A program made the translations under genes and the position numbers. A stretch of DNA of 33,407 bases from Oscillospiraceae bacterium (GTDB taxonomy: Bacteria; Bacillota; Clostridia; Oscillospirales; Oscillospiraceae): the NCBI GenBank assembly GCA_017465745.1, contig JAFTVM010000065.1, positions 1-33,407 of the forward strand, in the 5' to 3' direction. How positions within the stretch are numbered: position 1 is the stretch's first letter; each line of letters begins with the position of its first letter. The notes below the pieces were generated by a model. That model saw only the letters and a list, made by a program, of their open reading frames with translations, searched no databases and was not told the DNA's origin. Of the stretch, positions 1 through 7,473 are shown in pieces.

Positions 1-1
1 A

Positions 2-1843
2 CAGAGAGACTACTTCATAGCGAAGCTGGATGACCCGGAGTTGGACATTACTGACCGGCAGCGATACCGGGCAGAACTGATAAAGAAGAATTTCTGGTTT
101 ATTTTTGAACCGATCTACCAGAAAGAGCTGCGGGACAAGGCGGAGCACATTCTGAGCAAGTACCGCAATGCCAATTTGCTGGTTGCCGGTGACAATCGTT
201 ATCTGTCCGATGATTTGATTCGGCTGTTGGCGGTAATTGCTCAGCCGGTGTCTGAATACGCGTACAGTGTGCTGATGGCGGAAACCATGAACGGCGCGGT
301 GTTCTATGCACCGAAGCCTGCCTACGAGCCGAACGATATGTACACGCTTTTGCGAAATCCCCATATTGCAAGAAACGAGGAAGTCATTGCAAAGCCCATG
401 GCGGCAGGATCTTTGCGGCAGCAATATCTGGGCCACCTGCATTATGTGGTCATGGTGGATTCCAGAAGCCTGATCCCGGAGCGGCTGGGCGGTGCGGACT
501 ATGACGGTGATATGATTAAAACAATCTCTGACCCGCTGATGAATCGGTGTGTCGCCCGAAATTACGGTGATAATTATGAAAATGAGGGTAATCTGCCCCT
601 GCTGAAGATTCCTGCAGCAGAGCCGATTCTGGCAGATGCCCAGGACTGGAAAGCACGGTTTGAGACGGTCAAGGCGACCTTTTCCTCCCGTGTGGGACAG
701 ATCAGCAACGCCGCTCTGCGGCGCAGCATCATCGCCTATGATGAAAATACCACCGCAAAGGAGAAGCAGCAGTGCAGACAGGAAACCGAAGTTCTCGCCA
801 TCCTGACGGGTCTGGAGATCGACTCTGCAAAAAGTGGTGTCAAACCGGATTTGTCTGAATACTTGGGCGACAATAGAGGCAGGAAAAGCCTGTTCCTGCG
901 TTACAAGACCATTCACCAGAAGAGCGACAGCCGGAAATGGTATCAGCCCACCAAAAAGGAACGAATGGATACATTCTTTGGTTCCATAGACTGGGCGAAT
1001 GTCAGCTCTAATCTGGAAAAGCTGCCGTACTATGCCAAATGTTTGGAAGAAGAATGCTCGGCACTGACAGCCATTCCGGCCCGTGACGAGTACCTGTTCG
1101 CTTTTGCGGCAGATCCCGAATGGAAGGAAAAACTCAATCCTGCCCTGATGAAGCGGATGGAACAACTCATATCCGCCTATGAGGAAGCCCAGCGGCGGTG
1201 CCGCAATCTGCGGATCGAGCCGGACCGCATGACGCGGAAAAATGATATTCTGCGCATCCTGTTTGCCCGGAATCAGGAGCATGACTACACCGTGGATGAA
1301 CTGTACCACTGCTTCGACCACGAGTTTCCTGATACGATTCGGAAGCTGCGCCATGAGCTGACGGACGGTGGGTGGCAATTTTCAAAGCCGGAGGATCGAT
1401 GGGATTACTTTGACCGCATGCCCATGGTCAGTATCCGATATTGGGATCTGTTCTGCGACTTCCGCTGCGGCGGCTACCGATTGCTGCCCGATATTATCTG
1501 TGATTATGATGATCTGTACAGCAGCCAGGAGCATCGGAAACGGCTCCTGGACCGAAAGGGAGACAGCGAGGATTTGCATCAGTTGATGTACCGCATCCAT
1601 GAGGAGCGGAACTACAAGGAAGCGCTGATCCGGCGATGTATCCGAATTCTCCACCCCATAACCGGCGCTTACCATATTCCCAACGACGAAGCGGTTAAGT
1701 GCGCCATCGTCCTGGGAAAGCGGCAGTTCGCCCTGGAGGTATTACCCAGCACCGTGCTGGATCTGGCGGTGAGTACCCACAAAGAAGACAAACCCAGAAA
1801 ACGGAAATGGAGGTGGCCCTGGGATGCTGAACGAGATTGGTGA
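2..1843 (+). CDS. RdRP-like two-barrel RNA polymerase family protein (5' end outside window)
   Basis: The reading frame is open to the left edge, so the N-terminus is missing; a TTG at 41 is only an internal codon. Counting from 41, an RNP motif (residues 105-107) leads to GGADYDGDMI (150-159), with D153, D155 and D157 matching the DxDGD metal-binding signature of two-barrel RNA polymerases. After it come VGQISNAALRR (218-228) and LEIDSAKSG (258-266), in the order and style of the ISNAH...D..KTG block of QDE-1/RDR RNA-dependent RNA polymerases. The spacing RNP-to-DxDGD also fits that family better than bacterial RpoC. Polymerase chemistry is inferred from these motifs; template and product are unknown. 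The stop overlaps the next gene by 20 bases, suggesting coupled translation. Downstream small mobile-element genes place it in an integrated element. It could be an inactive relative, but all three catalytic aspartates are present. Confidence 0.75.
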   Translation, partial: QRDYFIAKLDDPELDITDRQRYRAELIKKNFWFIFEPIYQKELRDKAEHILSKYRNANLLVAGDNRYLSDDLIRLLAVIAQPVSEYAYSVLMAETMNGAVFYAPKPAYEPNDMYTLLRNPHIARNEEVIAKPMAAGSLRQQYLGHLHYVVMVDSRSLIPERLGGADYDGDMIKTISDPLMNRCVARNYGDNYENEGNLPLLKIPAAEPILADAQDWKARFETVKATFSSRVGQISNAALRRSIIAYDENTTAKEKQQCRQETEVLAILTGLEIDSAKSGVKPDLSEYLGDNRGRKSLFLRYKTIHQKSDSRKWYQPTKKERMDTFFGSIDWANVSSNLEKLPYYAKCLEEECSALTAIPARDEYLFAFAADPEWKEKLNPALMKRMEQLISAYEEAQRRCRNLRIEPDRMTRKNDILRILFARNQEHDYTVDELYHCFDHEFPDTIRKLRHELTDGGWQFSKPEDRWDYFDRMPMVSIRYWDLFCDFRCGGYRLLPDIICDYDDLYSSQEHRKRLLDRKGDSEDLHQLMYRIHEERNYKEALIRRCIRILHPITGAYHIPNDEAVKCAIVLGKRQFALEVLPSTVLDLAVSTHKEDKPRKRKWRWPWDAERDW

Positions 1844-2666
1844 ATTCAAAGCCTATACGGATAAGCAGGTTTACCGATCCACAGGTAAACGGGATACATC
1901 CTGGCTGGGACGATTTACTTTTAACACCTTTCTGGACTTTGAAGGTCTGGGCAGGATTCTAACCATAATCGCAAGAGGATACCTGTTCCGGGATGATACT
2001 GACCCTTACGAAAACATTGAATATGCCAGAAATGCCCTCTGTGCCTGGTGCAGTATCTCCGTAAAAAGCAAAAAAGCTCCGGAAGCAGGGACAGAGCCGA
2101 ATGTAAATTTCAGCCATCTGTCCACAGACTTTCCGGAGCTGGTGGATGAGAAGGGCAACGGCTGGTTTCATCGCCATGTAAAGAATGTGATTAAATTTGC
2201 AAGAAAGAACCCTGAGCTTGTCAGCAAGCCCGCGCAGAAGAATTGTGAGAAGCTGGCCGCAGGTTTTACGAGGGAGTGGAAAAAGAAGGTCAAACAGCTT
2301 CAGGTTCCGGCCTTTGCTCAAAACACTAAGGCCGCCTGGGGACTGCGGTTTGATGATATTCTGGCAGATGCGCTGGAACTGGGGCCTTTGCAAAATTACG
2401 AGATTTCCCTCTCTCAGGAGGTAATCGACAACCTGAAAGAAGCAACCCCAAAGGGTATCTCGGATGATCTGCTGCCTATGCTGACAATGTATTATCTGGC
2501 GAACAGGCAGGATGGAGGGGATTGGGTGATCCTTCCGGTGTCTGCGGTGGATGCTTACTATGGCAGCACCGGTTTCAGCAAGAAATGGAAAAAGGCGTTA
2601 CCAAAAGATGTTGTAGAATATAAAGAGAGTTACGGTATCTGCAAATTCAAAATAAACTGCCCATAA
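1824..2666 (+). CDS. Unrecognised 280-aa protein coupled to the RdRP-like gene
   Basis: I do not recognise the family. The ATG at 1824 lies inside the end of the polymerase-like gene, so the two are probably translated together. The protein appears soluble: no signal peptide and no clear membrane segment. The N-terminal part has FTFNTFLDFEGLGRI; the middle is lysine-rich and basic (around residues 145-170, with REWKKKVKQ), which could contact nucleic acid; the C-terminal part is mixed alpha/beta. A strong hairpin terminator begins 5 bases after the stop, so this is the last gene of its operon. The overlap with the polymerase-like gene suggests a partner role. No catalytic motif is visible. 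Confidence 0.7.
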   Translation: MLNEIGEFKAYTDKQVYRSTGKRDTSWLGRFTFNTFLDFEGLGRILTIIARGYLFRDDTDPYENIEYARNALCAWCSISVKSKKAPEAGTEPNVNFSHLSTDFPELVDEKGNGWFHRHVKNVIKFARKNPELVSKPAQKNCEKLAAGFTREWKKKVKQLQVPAFAQNTKAAWGLRFDDILADALELGPLQNYEISLSQEVIDNLKEATPKGISDDLLPMLTMYYLANRQDGGDWVILPVSAVDAYYGSTGFSKKWKKALPKDVVEYKESYGICKFKINCP

Positions 2667-2671
2667 ACGAA

Positions 2672-2711
2672 AAAAGAGGAATCGCACACGCTTTGGTGCG
2701 ATTCCTCTTTT
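2672..2711 (+). terminator. Strong rho-independent terminator
   Basis: Perfect 16-bp inverted repeat: left arm 2672-2687, 8-base loop, right arm 2696-2711 ending in TTTT. It closes the polymerase-like / 280-aa gene pair. Confidence 0.85.
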
Positions 2712-2730
2712 GCCTTCTATGGCCGCAGAC

Positions 2731-2759
2731 TCGACTTCTTATCCCTCCCAGTGTAAAAT
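2731..2759 (+). promoter_or_regulatory. Sigma-A-like promoter for the small element genes
   Basis: TCGACT at 2731-2736, a 17-base spacer and TAAAAT at 2754-2759, 31 bases before the ATG at 2791. It lies between the preceding terminator and the small-gene cluster, as expected for a new transcription unit. Confidence 0.5.
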
Positions 2760-2790
2760 GACGGTACAACCAACAAAGGAGGCCGTACAG

Positions 2791-2973
2791 ATGAAAGAGA
2801 AGAAATTTCGAATCCGACTGGATGAATATGAACGGGGCGTTCTGATCAACAGCCTGCTGGGGATGCGCAATGGTCTGGTTCGGGAGGGCAAGGATGCCAA
2901 GCCGGTCAATGCACTGCTTCTGAAGATTATCAACGCGCCCAAAGGCTTTCACCTTTTTGGGAAGGAGGGCTGA
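2791..2973 (+). CDS. Small conserved mobile-element protein, 60 aa
   Basis: The ATG at 2791 is preceded by AAAGGAGG at 2775-2782, which decides this start over an in-frame ATG further upstream. The 60-aa product is basic, with RIRLDEYERGVLINSL near the N-terminus and a helix-rich middle. Short proteins of this kind are common beside tnpV in clostridial mobilisable or conjugative elements; no biochemical role is known to me. It lies 2 bases before tnpV and is probably in the same operon. Confidence 0.65.
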   Translation: MKEKKFRIRLDEYERGVLINSLLGMRNGLVREGKDAKPVNALLLKIINAPKGFHLFGKEG

Positions 2974-2975
2974 AT

Positions 2976-3350
2976 ATGGAGAAGTATATTTTTGACGAGA
3001 AGAATGGCCTGTGGTATGAGCTGAACGGTGATTATTATCTGCCCTGCTTGACCGTACCGGAAGATGAGCAGCCGGTTGGCATCTGGGGGCAGCGACATCT
3101 GCGCTACATCAGCCAGTATCAGAAAGTGCGCCATGCCACGCTGCTTCTCACTGGGAAGCTGAACAGTTATCTTGCGGAGGTCGATACCTGCGCCATGCAA
3201 ATGCTCGATTCTCTGGTCACGCAGATGGCCGCAAGAGAAGGCGTCACGGAACAGATGAAAGCCATCGACCAGATGGTATGGGTGCAACGTATGAACAATA
3301 TTCGCAACGCCGCAGAAGAGATCGTCAATACGGAGGTGATTTTCGTATGA
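2976..3350 (+). CDS. tnpV: Transposon-encoded protein TnpV
   Basis: The 124-aa protein matches the TnpV family of clostridial mobilisable transposons. It opens with a short acidic/aromatic N-terminus (IFDEKNGLWYELNGDYYLPCL), then the family hallmark GIWGQRHLRYISQYQKVRH, and a helical C-terminus including MVWVQRMNNIRNAAEEIV. Members are accessory proteins of Tn4451-like elements with no established enzymatic function. It starts 2 bases after the preceding stop and its own stop overlaps the next start as ATGA, so the three small genes form one compact operon. It marks the upstream region as mobile-element DNA. Confidence 0.85.
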   Translation: MEKYIFDEKNGLWYELNGDYYLPCLTVPEDEQPVGIWGQRHLRYISQYQKVRHATLLLTGKLNSYLAEVDTCAMQMLDSLVTQMAAREGVTEQMKAIDQMVWVQRMNNIRNAAEEIVNTEVIFV

Positions 3351-3646
3351 TTGAGAAATACATTCAGGCACTGAAAGAACATGCTCTGGCAGATCCTGCT
3401 GCCGTACCCGATGGAGAATCCATTCTGGGTGTCCTCTACGAGTGCCACAATGAATACCATCCCTATGATAATTACCAGATCAAGGCTGATTTCTACGCAC
3501 TGTATGAGAAGATGAACGGGATGCCGCTTCGGGAGATGGACAAGATTATTTATCCTGTCTGCACGCTCTGCCGGGATCACGAGAAGGCAGGCTTTGTTGA
3601 AGGCGTAAAGATAGGAGTTCGGCTGGCGTGTGAATTAACAGAATAA
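3347..3646 (+). CDS. Small element-associated protein (DUF6809-like), 99 aa
   Basis: The ATG at 3347 overlaps the tnpV stop (ATGA) and follows GGAGGTGA at 3332-3339. The 99-aa product has YECHNEYHPYDN near residue 32 and a C-terminal block CTLCRDHEKAGFVEGVKIGVRLA. This arrangement resembles a small family found in clostridial mobile elements (I believe DUF6809); function unknown. The two closely spaced cysteines (CTLC) are notable but isolated. It is the last recognisable element gene before core genes begin at 3902. Confidence 0.6.
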   Translation: MIEKYIQALKEHALADPAAVPDGESILGVLYECHNEYHPYDNYQIKADFYALYEKMNGMPLREMDKIIYPVCTLCRDHEKAGFVEGVKIGVRLACELTE

Positions 3647-3653
3647 ATGAAGT

Positions 3654-3682
3654 AGCACACCGGATGCGGTTTCCGGTGCGCT
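3654..3682 (+). terminator. Hairpin after the element genes
   Basis: Inverted repeat of 11 bp with one mismatch (3654-3664 with 3672-3682), followed by only a weak T-rich stretch. It probably ends the tnpV operon. Confidence 0.5.
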
Positions 3683-3790
3683 GTGTTTATATTGGGAATG
3701 CTTAAAATAGAAAGCCTAAAAGTATTGTTAATAATTCTGCGAAAAAACTGATGTGTTGGGAGGAGATATATCTTCGAGCCATATAAGAAA

Positions 3791-3824
3791 CCCCTTGATG
3801 TAGCTTTTATCCTACATCAAGGGG
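3791..3824 (-). terminator. Terminator of the minus-strand Rrf2/XdhC operon
   Basis: Perfect 13-bp stem: 3791-3803 with 3812-3824. Read on the minus strand it is followed by TTTCTTAT. The rest of 3647-3901 holds no gene I can see; it is where element DNA gives way to core DNA. Confidence 0.75.
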
Positions 3825-3901
3825 TGATTTGTCTATTGCCCGGTTCTAAAGGTTTGGCTCACGGGTATGGGAGTTTATAGTAACAGTTTCATGATTCATG
3901 T

Positions 3902-4306
3902 CTATTGCTGTAGAAGGTCAGCCAGTGTTACGCTATCGAGGTATCCATTGATCCTGCGATCCAACTCCGTCCAAACTGGCAGTGTGCTGCATGCTGATGC
4001 TTGAGCACAAGATTCGGCACCAGATTCAACACAGGTAGTAGGTGCCAGAGATCCTTCTGCGAGCCGAAGAATCTCGCCAAGAGTGTACTCATCTGCTGCC
4101 CGGCTCAGGCGGTAACCACCGCACTTCCCAGGATGGCCAATAATGATATTATTTTTGGCTAACGCTGGCAGGATTTTTTCAAGGTATCGCAGAGAAAGCC
4201 CCTGCCGTTTGGCTATCTCTTTCAGAGGAATATAACCTTGGTCTGCGTGCTCGGCCAGATCGATCATGACTTGCAAGCAATAACGTCCTCTGGAGGAAAT
4301 CAGCAT
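3902..4306 (-). CDS. Rrf2-family transcriptional regulator, Fe-S ligand type
   Basis: The 134-aa protein begins with the Rrf2 winged-helix domain: MLISSRGRYCLQVMIDLAEH, a recognition region near LSLRYLEKIL, and a wing GKCGGYRLSRA. Cysteines C92, C100 and C106 sit in CVESGAESCAQASACSTLP, like the three cluster ligands of IscR, so a redox- or Fe-S-sensing repressor is likely. An extra cysteine, C62, lies in the wing. The start overlaps the end of the XdhC-like gene by 7 bases, so it is the last gene of the MOSC/XdhC operon. It closely resembles the regulator at 7474, with identical cysteine spacing. Its target is unknown. Confidence 0.85.
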   Translation of the reverse strand: MLISSRGRYCLQVMIDLAEHADQGYIPLKEIAKRQGLSLRYLEKILPALAKNNIIIGHPGKCGGYRLSRAADEYTLGEILRLAEGSLAPTTCVESGAESCAQASACSTLPVWTELDRRINGYLDSVTLADLLQQ

Positions 4307-5232
4307 GGGATTTCACCACAATCATTTGTGACATCTTCCAGCAGAACGCGCATCGTGCCGCCGCAGACCATCCCCTCGCTTTCGGCAACTTCGTTGGTCA
4401 TGTCAATCTCCACCACGCAGGACTTTCCGGTCCCCATGATCTTCCTGGCCCGGGCCATGACGGCGGCTTCGCTGCAGCCGCCGCCGATGGTGCCGTAACC
4501 GATGCCCAGATAATCAATCGCCATCATGGCGCCGGGCTTGACCGGGGTGGAGCCGGTGGAGGACAGCACCAGGGCGCAGGCCTTGGGCTGGGTGCTCTCC
4601 GCGAGGAACCGGAGCATGGCATAGTCGGTATTGGTCTGCGCCAGGGCGGTTTCCTTTTGGAAATCCTTCCGCCGGTGGGCGACGAGCTGGGCGCAGATGG
4701 ATACGGCAATTTCCGCCGGGGTCTGGGCGTTGATGGCCAAGCCGATGGGGGCATGGATGCGGGAAAGATGATTCAGATCGAAGCCCTCTTCCGAAAGCAG
4801 GCTCAGCAGCCCTTCCACCCGGCGCTTGGAGCCGATCATGCCCAGATACGAAGGAAGGGGGCCCCTCAGGATCTGCCGCAGACACTCGCCGTCCCACCGG
4901 TGTCCCCGGGTGATGACACAGACGTAATCCGTGGCCCTGATATTCAAATCAGAAATTGCGGCAGCAAAAGAATTGCAAATGACCTGCGCCGCCTGGGGAA
5001 AGCGTTCGGAATTGGCAAAAGAAATGCGGTCATCCACAACGGTGACGGCAAAATCCAGCATGGAGGCCATGGCGCACAGGGGTTGGGCAATGTGTCCGCC
5101 GCCCAGTAAAATCAGACGTGTATCCGGAAGAAAAACTCTCGTGTAGGTCCGGCCCTCCACGGTTTTGGTCAGCTGCGGCGTTTCGCCCCGTTCCAGCTGA
5201 ACCAGAATACTCTGAAATTCCTGATTGTTCAT
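4300..5232 (-). CDS. XdhC/CoxI-family protein with reversed domain order
   Basis: XdhC-family proteins help insert or sulfurate the molybdenum cofactor of xanthine dehydrogenase-type enzymes. Here the Rossmann domain comes first (LILLGGGHIAQP at residues 40-51, then VTVVDDR and MIGSKRR), and the CoxI-type domain comes last (LSSTGSTPVKPGAMM, GTIGGGCSEAAV and a C-terminal MVCGGTMRV). Most family members carry the CoxI part first. The GGGC and VCGG cysteines typical of the CoxI domain are present. It lies 10 bases after a MOSC-domain gene, which supports a molybdenum-cofactor or sulfur-transfer role. No molybdenum hydroxylase gene is in the window, so the client enzyme is elsewhere or lost. Confidence 0.82.
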   Translation of the reverse strand: MNNQEFQSILVQLERGETPQLTKTVEGRTYTRVFLPDTRLILLGGGHIAQPLCAMASMLDFAVTVVDDRISFANSERFPQAAQVICNSFAAAISDLNIRATDYVCVITRGHRWDGECLRQILRGPLPSYLGMIGSKRRVEGLLSLLSEEGFDLNHLSRIHAPIGLAINAQTPAEIAVSICAQLVAHRRKDFQKETALAQTNTDYAMLRFLAESTQPKACALVLSSTGSTPVKPGAMMAIDYLGIGYGTIGGGCSEAAVMARARKIMGTGKSCVVEIDMTNEVAESEGMVCGGTMRVLLEDVTNDCGEIPC

Positions 5233-5242
5233 GGTATTTACC

Positions 5243-5674
5243 TCAAGTCAGAAGTGAGATGGTGTCTCCGGCCCGGATGGTGCCTTCCTCCAGGACGATA
5301 GCAAAGATGCCTTCCCGGGGCATGACGCAGTCGCCTACCTGCTGACGGATGGCGCAGTGGACGTGGCACTCTTTTCCAATCTGGGTCACCTCCAGCAGGA
5401 CTTTTCCGATCCTGAGCTTCGTGCCGACGGGAAGGCGATAGAGGGTCAGTCCTTCCGTTAAAATATTTTCTGCAAATGCGCCCACCGGGATGTCCGGGAA
5501 CACGGCTTTCATTTTCTCCACGCTTTCCCGGCCCAGCAGGCTCACCTGACGGTGCCAGTTGCCGGCATGGGCATCTCCGATGATTCCGTGATTGATTTTA
5601 AGCTGAATTTCTGGAACCTCATGCTTGGGAGTACCCTTTTTCGCGCTGATACAAACTGCAACAATACTTGCCAT
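5243..5674 (-). CDS. MOSC domain-containing protein
   Basis: The 143-aa protein is a stand-alone MOSC domain, the fold found at the C-terminus of molybdenum-cofactor sulfurases and in YiiM. Visible are LKINHGIIGDAHAG, RQVSLLGRESVEKM, GAFAENILTEG and the cysteine segment GKECHVHCAI that includes the conserved sulfur-carrying cysteine. It probably handles sulfur or molybdopterin. It is between an HD hydrolase and the XdhC-like gene with 10-12-base gaps, so the three are cotranscribed. GGAGA precedes the ATG. Confidence 0.88.
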   Translation of the reverse strand: MASIVAVCISAKKGTPKHEVPEIQLKINHGIIGDAHAGNWHRQVSLLGRESVEKMKAVFPDIPVGAFAENILTEGLTLYRLPVGTKLRIGKVLLEVTQIGKECHVHCAIRQQVGDCVMPREGIFAIVLEEGTIRAGDTISLLT

Positions 5675-5686
5675 AGTTATTCTCCA

Positions 5687-6244
5687 TTAGCATACCGCTT
5701 CGGAAGCACGCATTGCAAAGATGGTTCTGGAAATCAATTCATCCAGTGTCCAGCCAAGCATATCCGCACCTCGTTCGATTACTTCCCGGGAACACCCGGC
5801 TGCAAAATTTGGATTTTTGTATTTCTTCTTCACGGACTTCACTTCCAGATCGGACACGCTTTTGGATGGGCGCATCAGGGCCACGGCACCGATCAGACCG
5901 GTGAGCTCGTCCACCGCGTAGAGAACCTTCTCCATCTCGTGCTCCGGCTGAATATCCACAGTCAGCGCGTAGCCGTGGCTGGCAACTGCATGGATAATCT
6001 TCTCATCGATGCCCCGCTGCCGCAGAAGTTCCTGTTCTTTAATGCAGTGCTGGTCAGGCCACTGTTCAAAATCCAGGTCGTGAAGAATACCGACAGATTC
6101 CCAGAAATCTGCTTCACTGCCATAACCTAATTCCTGCGCGAACCAGCGCAGAACATCGCCTACAATACGGCTGTGCTTTTGATGAAATTCTCCCTGGTTG
6201 TATTCACAGAGCAAAGCCCATGCTTTTTCAGGTGTGGGTATCAT
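5687..6244 (-). CDS. HD-domain phosphohydrolase-like protein
   Basis: The 185-aa protein has the HD metal-binding arrangement: a histidine near residue 24 (HQKHSR), the LHDLDFE motif (H55, D56), a further histidine pair in HAVASHG, and a downstream aspartate in YAVDELTG. HD proteins of this length usually hydrolyse phosphoesters of nucleotides; substrate unknown. AAAGGAGG lies 9 bases upstream of the ATG. It starts just after the cysK terminator, so it is expressed by read-through or from a promoter I could not identify. It heads the MOSC-XdhC-Rrf2 group. Confidence 0.8.
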   Translation of the reverse strand: MIPTPEKAWALLCEYNQGEFHQKHSRIVGDVLRWFAQELGYGSEADFWESVGILHDLDFEQWPDQHCIKEQELLRQRGIDEKIIHAVASHGYALTVDIQPEHEMEKVLYAVDELTGLIGAVALMRPSKSVSDLEVKSVKKKYKNPNFAAGCSREVIERGADMLGWTLDELISRTIFAMRASEAVC

Positions 6245-6265
6245 ATAAATTGCCTCCTTTTACAT

Positions 6266-6296
6266 AAAAAAGGGCTGCTGCGCTTGGCAGCAGCCC
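6266..6296 (-). terminator. cysK terminator
   Basis: 10-bp GC-rich stem (6272-6281 with 6287-6296) followed on the minus strand by six Ts (6271-6266). It lies between cysK and the HD gene and may set partial read-through. Confidence 0.85.
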
Positions 6297-6302
6297 CGGG
6301 AA

Positions 6303-7235
6303 TCACTCCGCGAAGAGCGGAGTAGAGAGGTAACGGTCGCCGGTGTCCGGGAGGAGGGCTACGATGGTCTTGCCCTTATTCTCGGGCCGCTTTGCCAGTT
6401 CGATCGCTGCGTATACTGCAGCGCCGGAGGAAATACCCACCAGAACACCCTCGGCCTTGCCGATCTTCTTTCCGGTGGCAAAGGCATCGTCGTTTTCGAC
6501 GGTGATGATCTCGTCATAGACCCCGGTGTTCAGCACGGCGGGGACAAAGCCTGCGCCGATGCCCTGGATCTTGTGGGCGCCGGGGGTGCCCTTGCTCAGC
6601 ACGGGAGAGCCGGCAGGCTCTACGGCAACCACCTTCACAGCGGGATTCCGGCTCTTCAGATACTCTCCCACACCGGTGACGGTGCCGCCGGTGCCGACGC
6701 CCGCCACGAAAATGTCGACCTGACTGTCGGTGTCCTCCCAGATCTCAGGACCCGTGGTAGCCCGGTGGACGGCAGGATTGGCAGGATTGACAAACTGGCC
6801 GGGGATAAAGCTGTTGGGGATCTCCTTTGCCAGCTCCTCTGCCCTGGCGATGGCGCCCTTCATGCCCTTGCTGCCCTCGGTGAGAACCAGCTCCGCGCCG
6901 TAGGCCTTCATCAGCTGGCGGCGTTCCACGCTCATGGTCTCGGGCATGACGATGATGATACGGTAGCCCCGGGCGGCGGCCACGGAGGCCAGACCGATGC
7001 CGGTGTTGCCGGAGGTAGGCTCGATGATGACGGAACCGGGCTTCAGCTTTCCGCTGGCTTCGGCGTCGTCGATCATGGCCTTGGCGATACGGTCCTTGAC
7101 GGAGCCTGCAGGGTTGAAGTATTCCAGCTTGGCGAGGATCTTGGCGCCGAGGTTCAGTTCCTGCTCAATGTGTACCAGCTCCAGCAAAGGAGTCTTACCA
7201 ATCAGCTGATCGGCGGATGTATAAATCTTACTCAT
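6303..7235 (-). CDS. cysK: Cysteine synthase A (O-acetylserine sulfhydrylase)
   Basis: Makes L-cysteine from O-acetylserine and sulfide using PLP. The 310-aa length is normal. The PLP lysine is K47 in [10 protein letters not shown], the phosphate-binding and substrate loop is PTSGNTGIG (73-81), and the glycine-rich phosphate cup is GVGTGGT. AGGAGG precedes the ATG. It has a consensus minus-strand promoter (7365-7393) and an operator-like palindrome just downstream of it. The gene diverges from an Rrf2 regulator. In Bacillus and Staphylococcus the Rrf2 protein CymR uses CysK as a corepressor, so a regulatory role here is plausible. Confidence 0.96.
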   Translation of the reverse strand: MSKIYTSADQLIGKTPLLELVHIEQELNLGAKILAKLEYFNPAGSVKDRIAKAMIDDAEASGKLKPGSVIIEPTSGNTGIGLASVAAARGYRIIIVMPETMSVERRQLMKAYGAELVLTEGSKGMKGAIARAEELAKEIPNSFIPGQFVNPANPAVHRATTGPEIWEDTDSQVDIFVAGVGTGGTVTGVGEYLKSRNPAVKVVAVEPAGSPVLSKGTPGAHKIQGIGAGFVPAVLNTGVYDEIITVENDDAFATGKKIGKAEGVLVGISSGAAVYAAIELAKRPENKGKTIVALLPDTGDRYLSTPLFAE

Positions 7236-7338
7236 AATGAATGCCTCCTGATTTTGATGTTATAGTGGATAGGGGATCGGAAAACGGCTGGAACAACATC
7301 GACATCGGAAGTATGATGAGTTGAATTTCATTGCAATT

Positions 7339-7355
7339 CCTACCTTCCTGCTAGG
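7339..7355. promoter_or_regulatory. Putative Rrf2-type operator at cysK
   Basis: CCTACC-N5-GCTAGG, a 17-bp imperfect palindrome 9 bases downstream of the cysK -10 box. It has the same arm/spacer layout as the perfect palindrome at 16760-16776. Binding by the adjacent Rrf2 protein is inferred. Confidence 0.5.
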
Positions 7356-7364
7356 GTTATATGG

Positions 7365-7393
7365 ATTATATAACGCCGAGTCGGATTTGTCAA
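7365..7393 (-). promoter_or_regulatory. Consensus sigma-A promoter of cysK
   Basis: On the minus strand TTGACA (7393-7388), 17-base spacer, TATAAT (7370-7365). It predicts a leader of about 120 nt before cysK. I saw no riboswitch fold in that leader. Confidence 0.85.
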
Positions 7394-7416
7394 TAGATAT
7401 AGGCAGAAAATTTCAG

Positions 7417-7445
7417 TTGATTCCCTACAAACCTTGCTCTATAAT
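7417..7445 (+). promoter_or_regulatory. Promoter of the divergent Rrf2 regulator
   Basis: TTGATT (7417-7422), 17-base spacer, TATAAT (7440-7445), 28 bases before the ATG at 7474. A CCTACAAA half-site lies inside the spacer (7424-7431), allowing autorepression. Confidence 0.8.
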
Positions 7446-7473
7446 AGGAATTAAAGAAACAGGAGGGATCAAT

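Noticed and set aside
7236-7357. Riboswitch in the cysK leader
   Set aside because: The 120-nt leader has no SAM, T-box or other core I can recognise; control is better explained by the palindrome next to the promoter.
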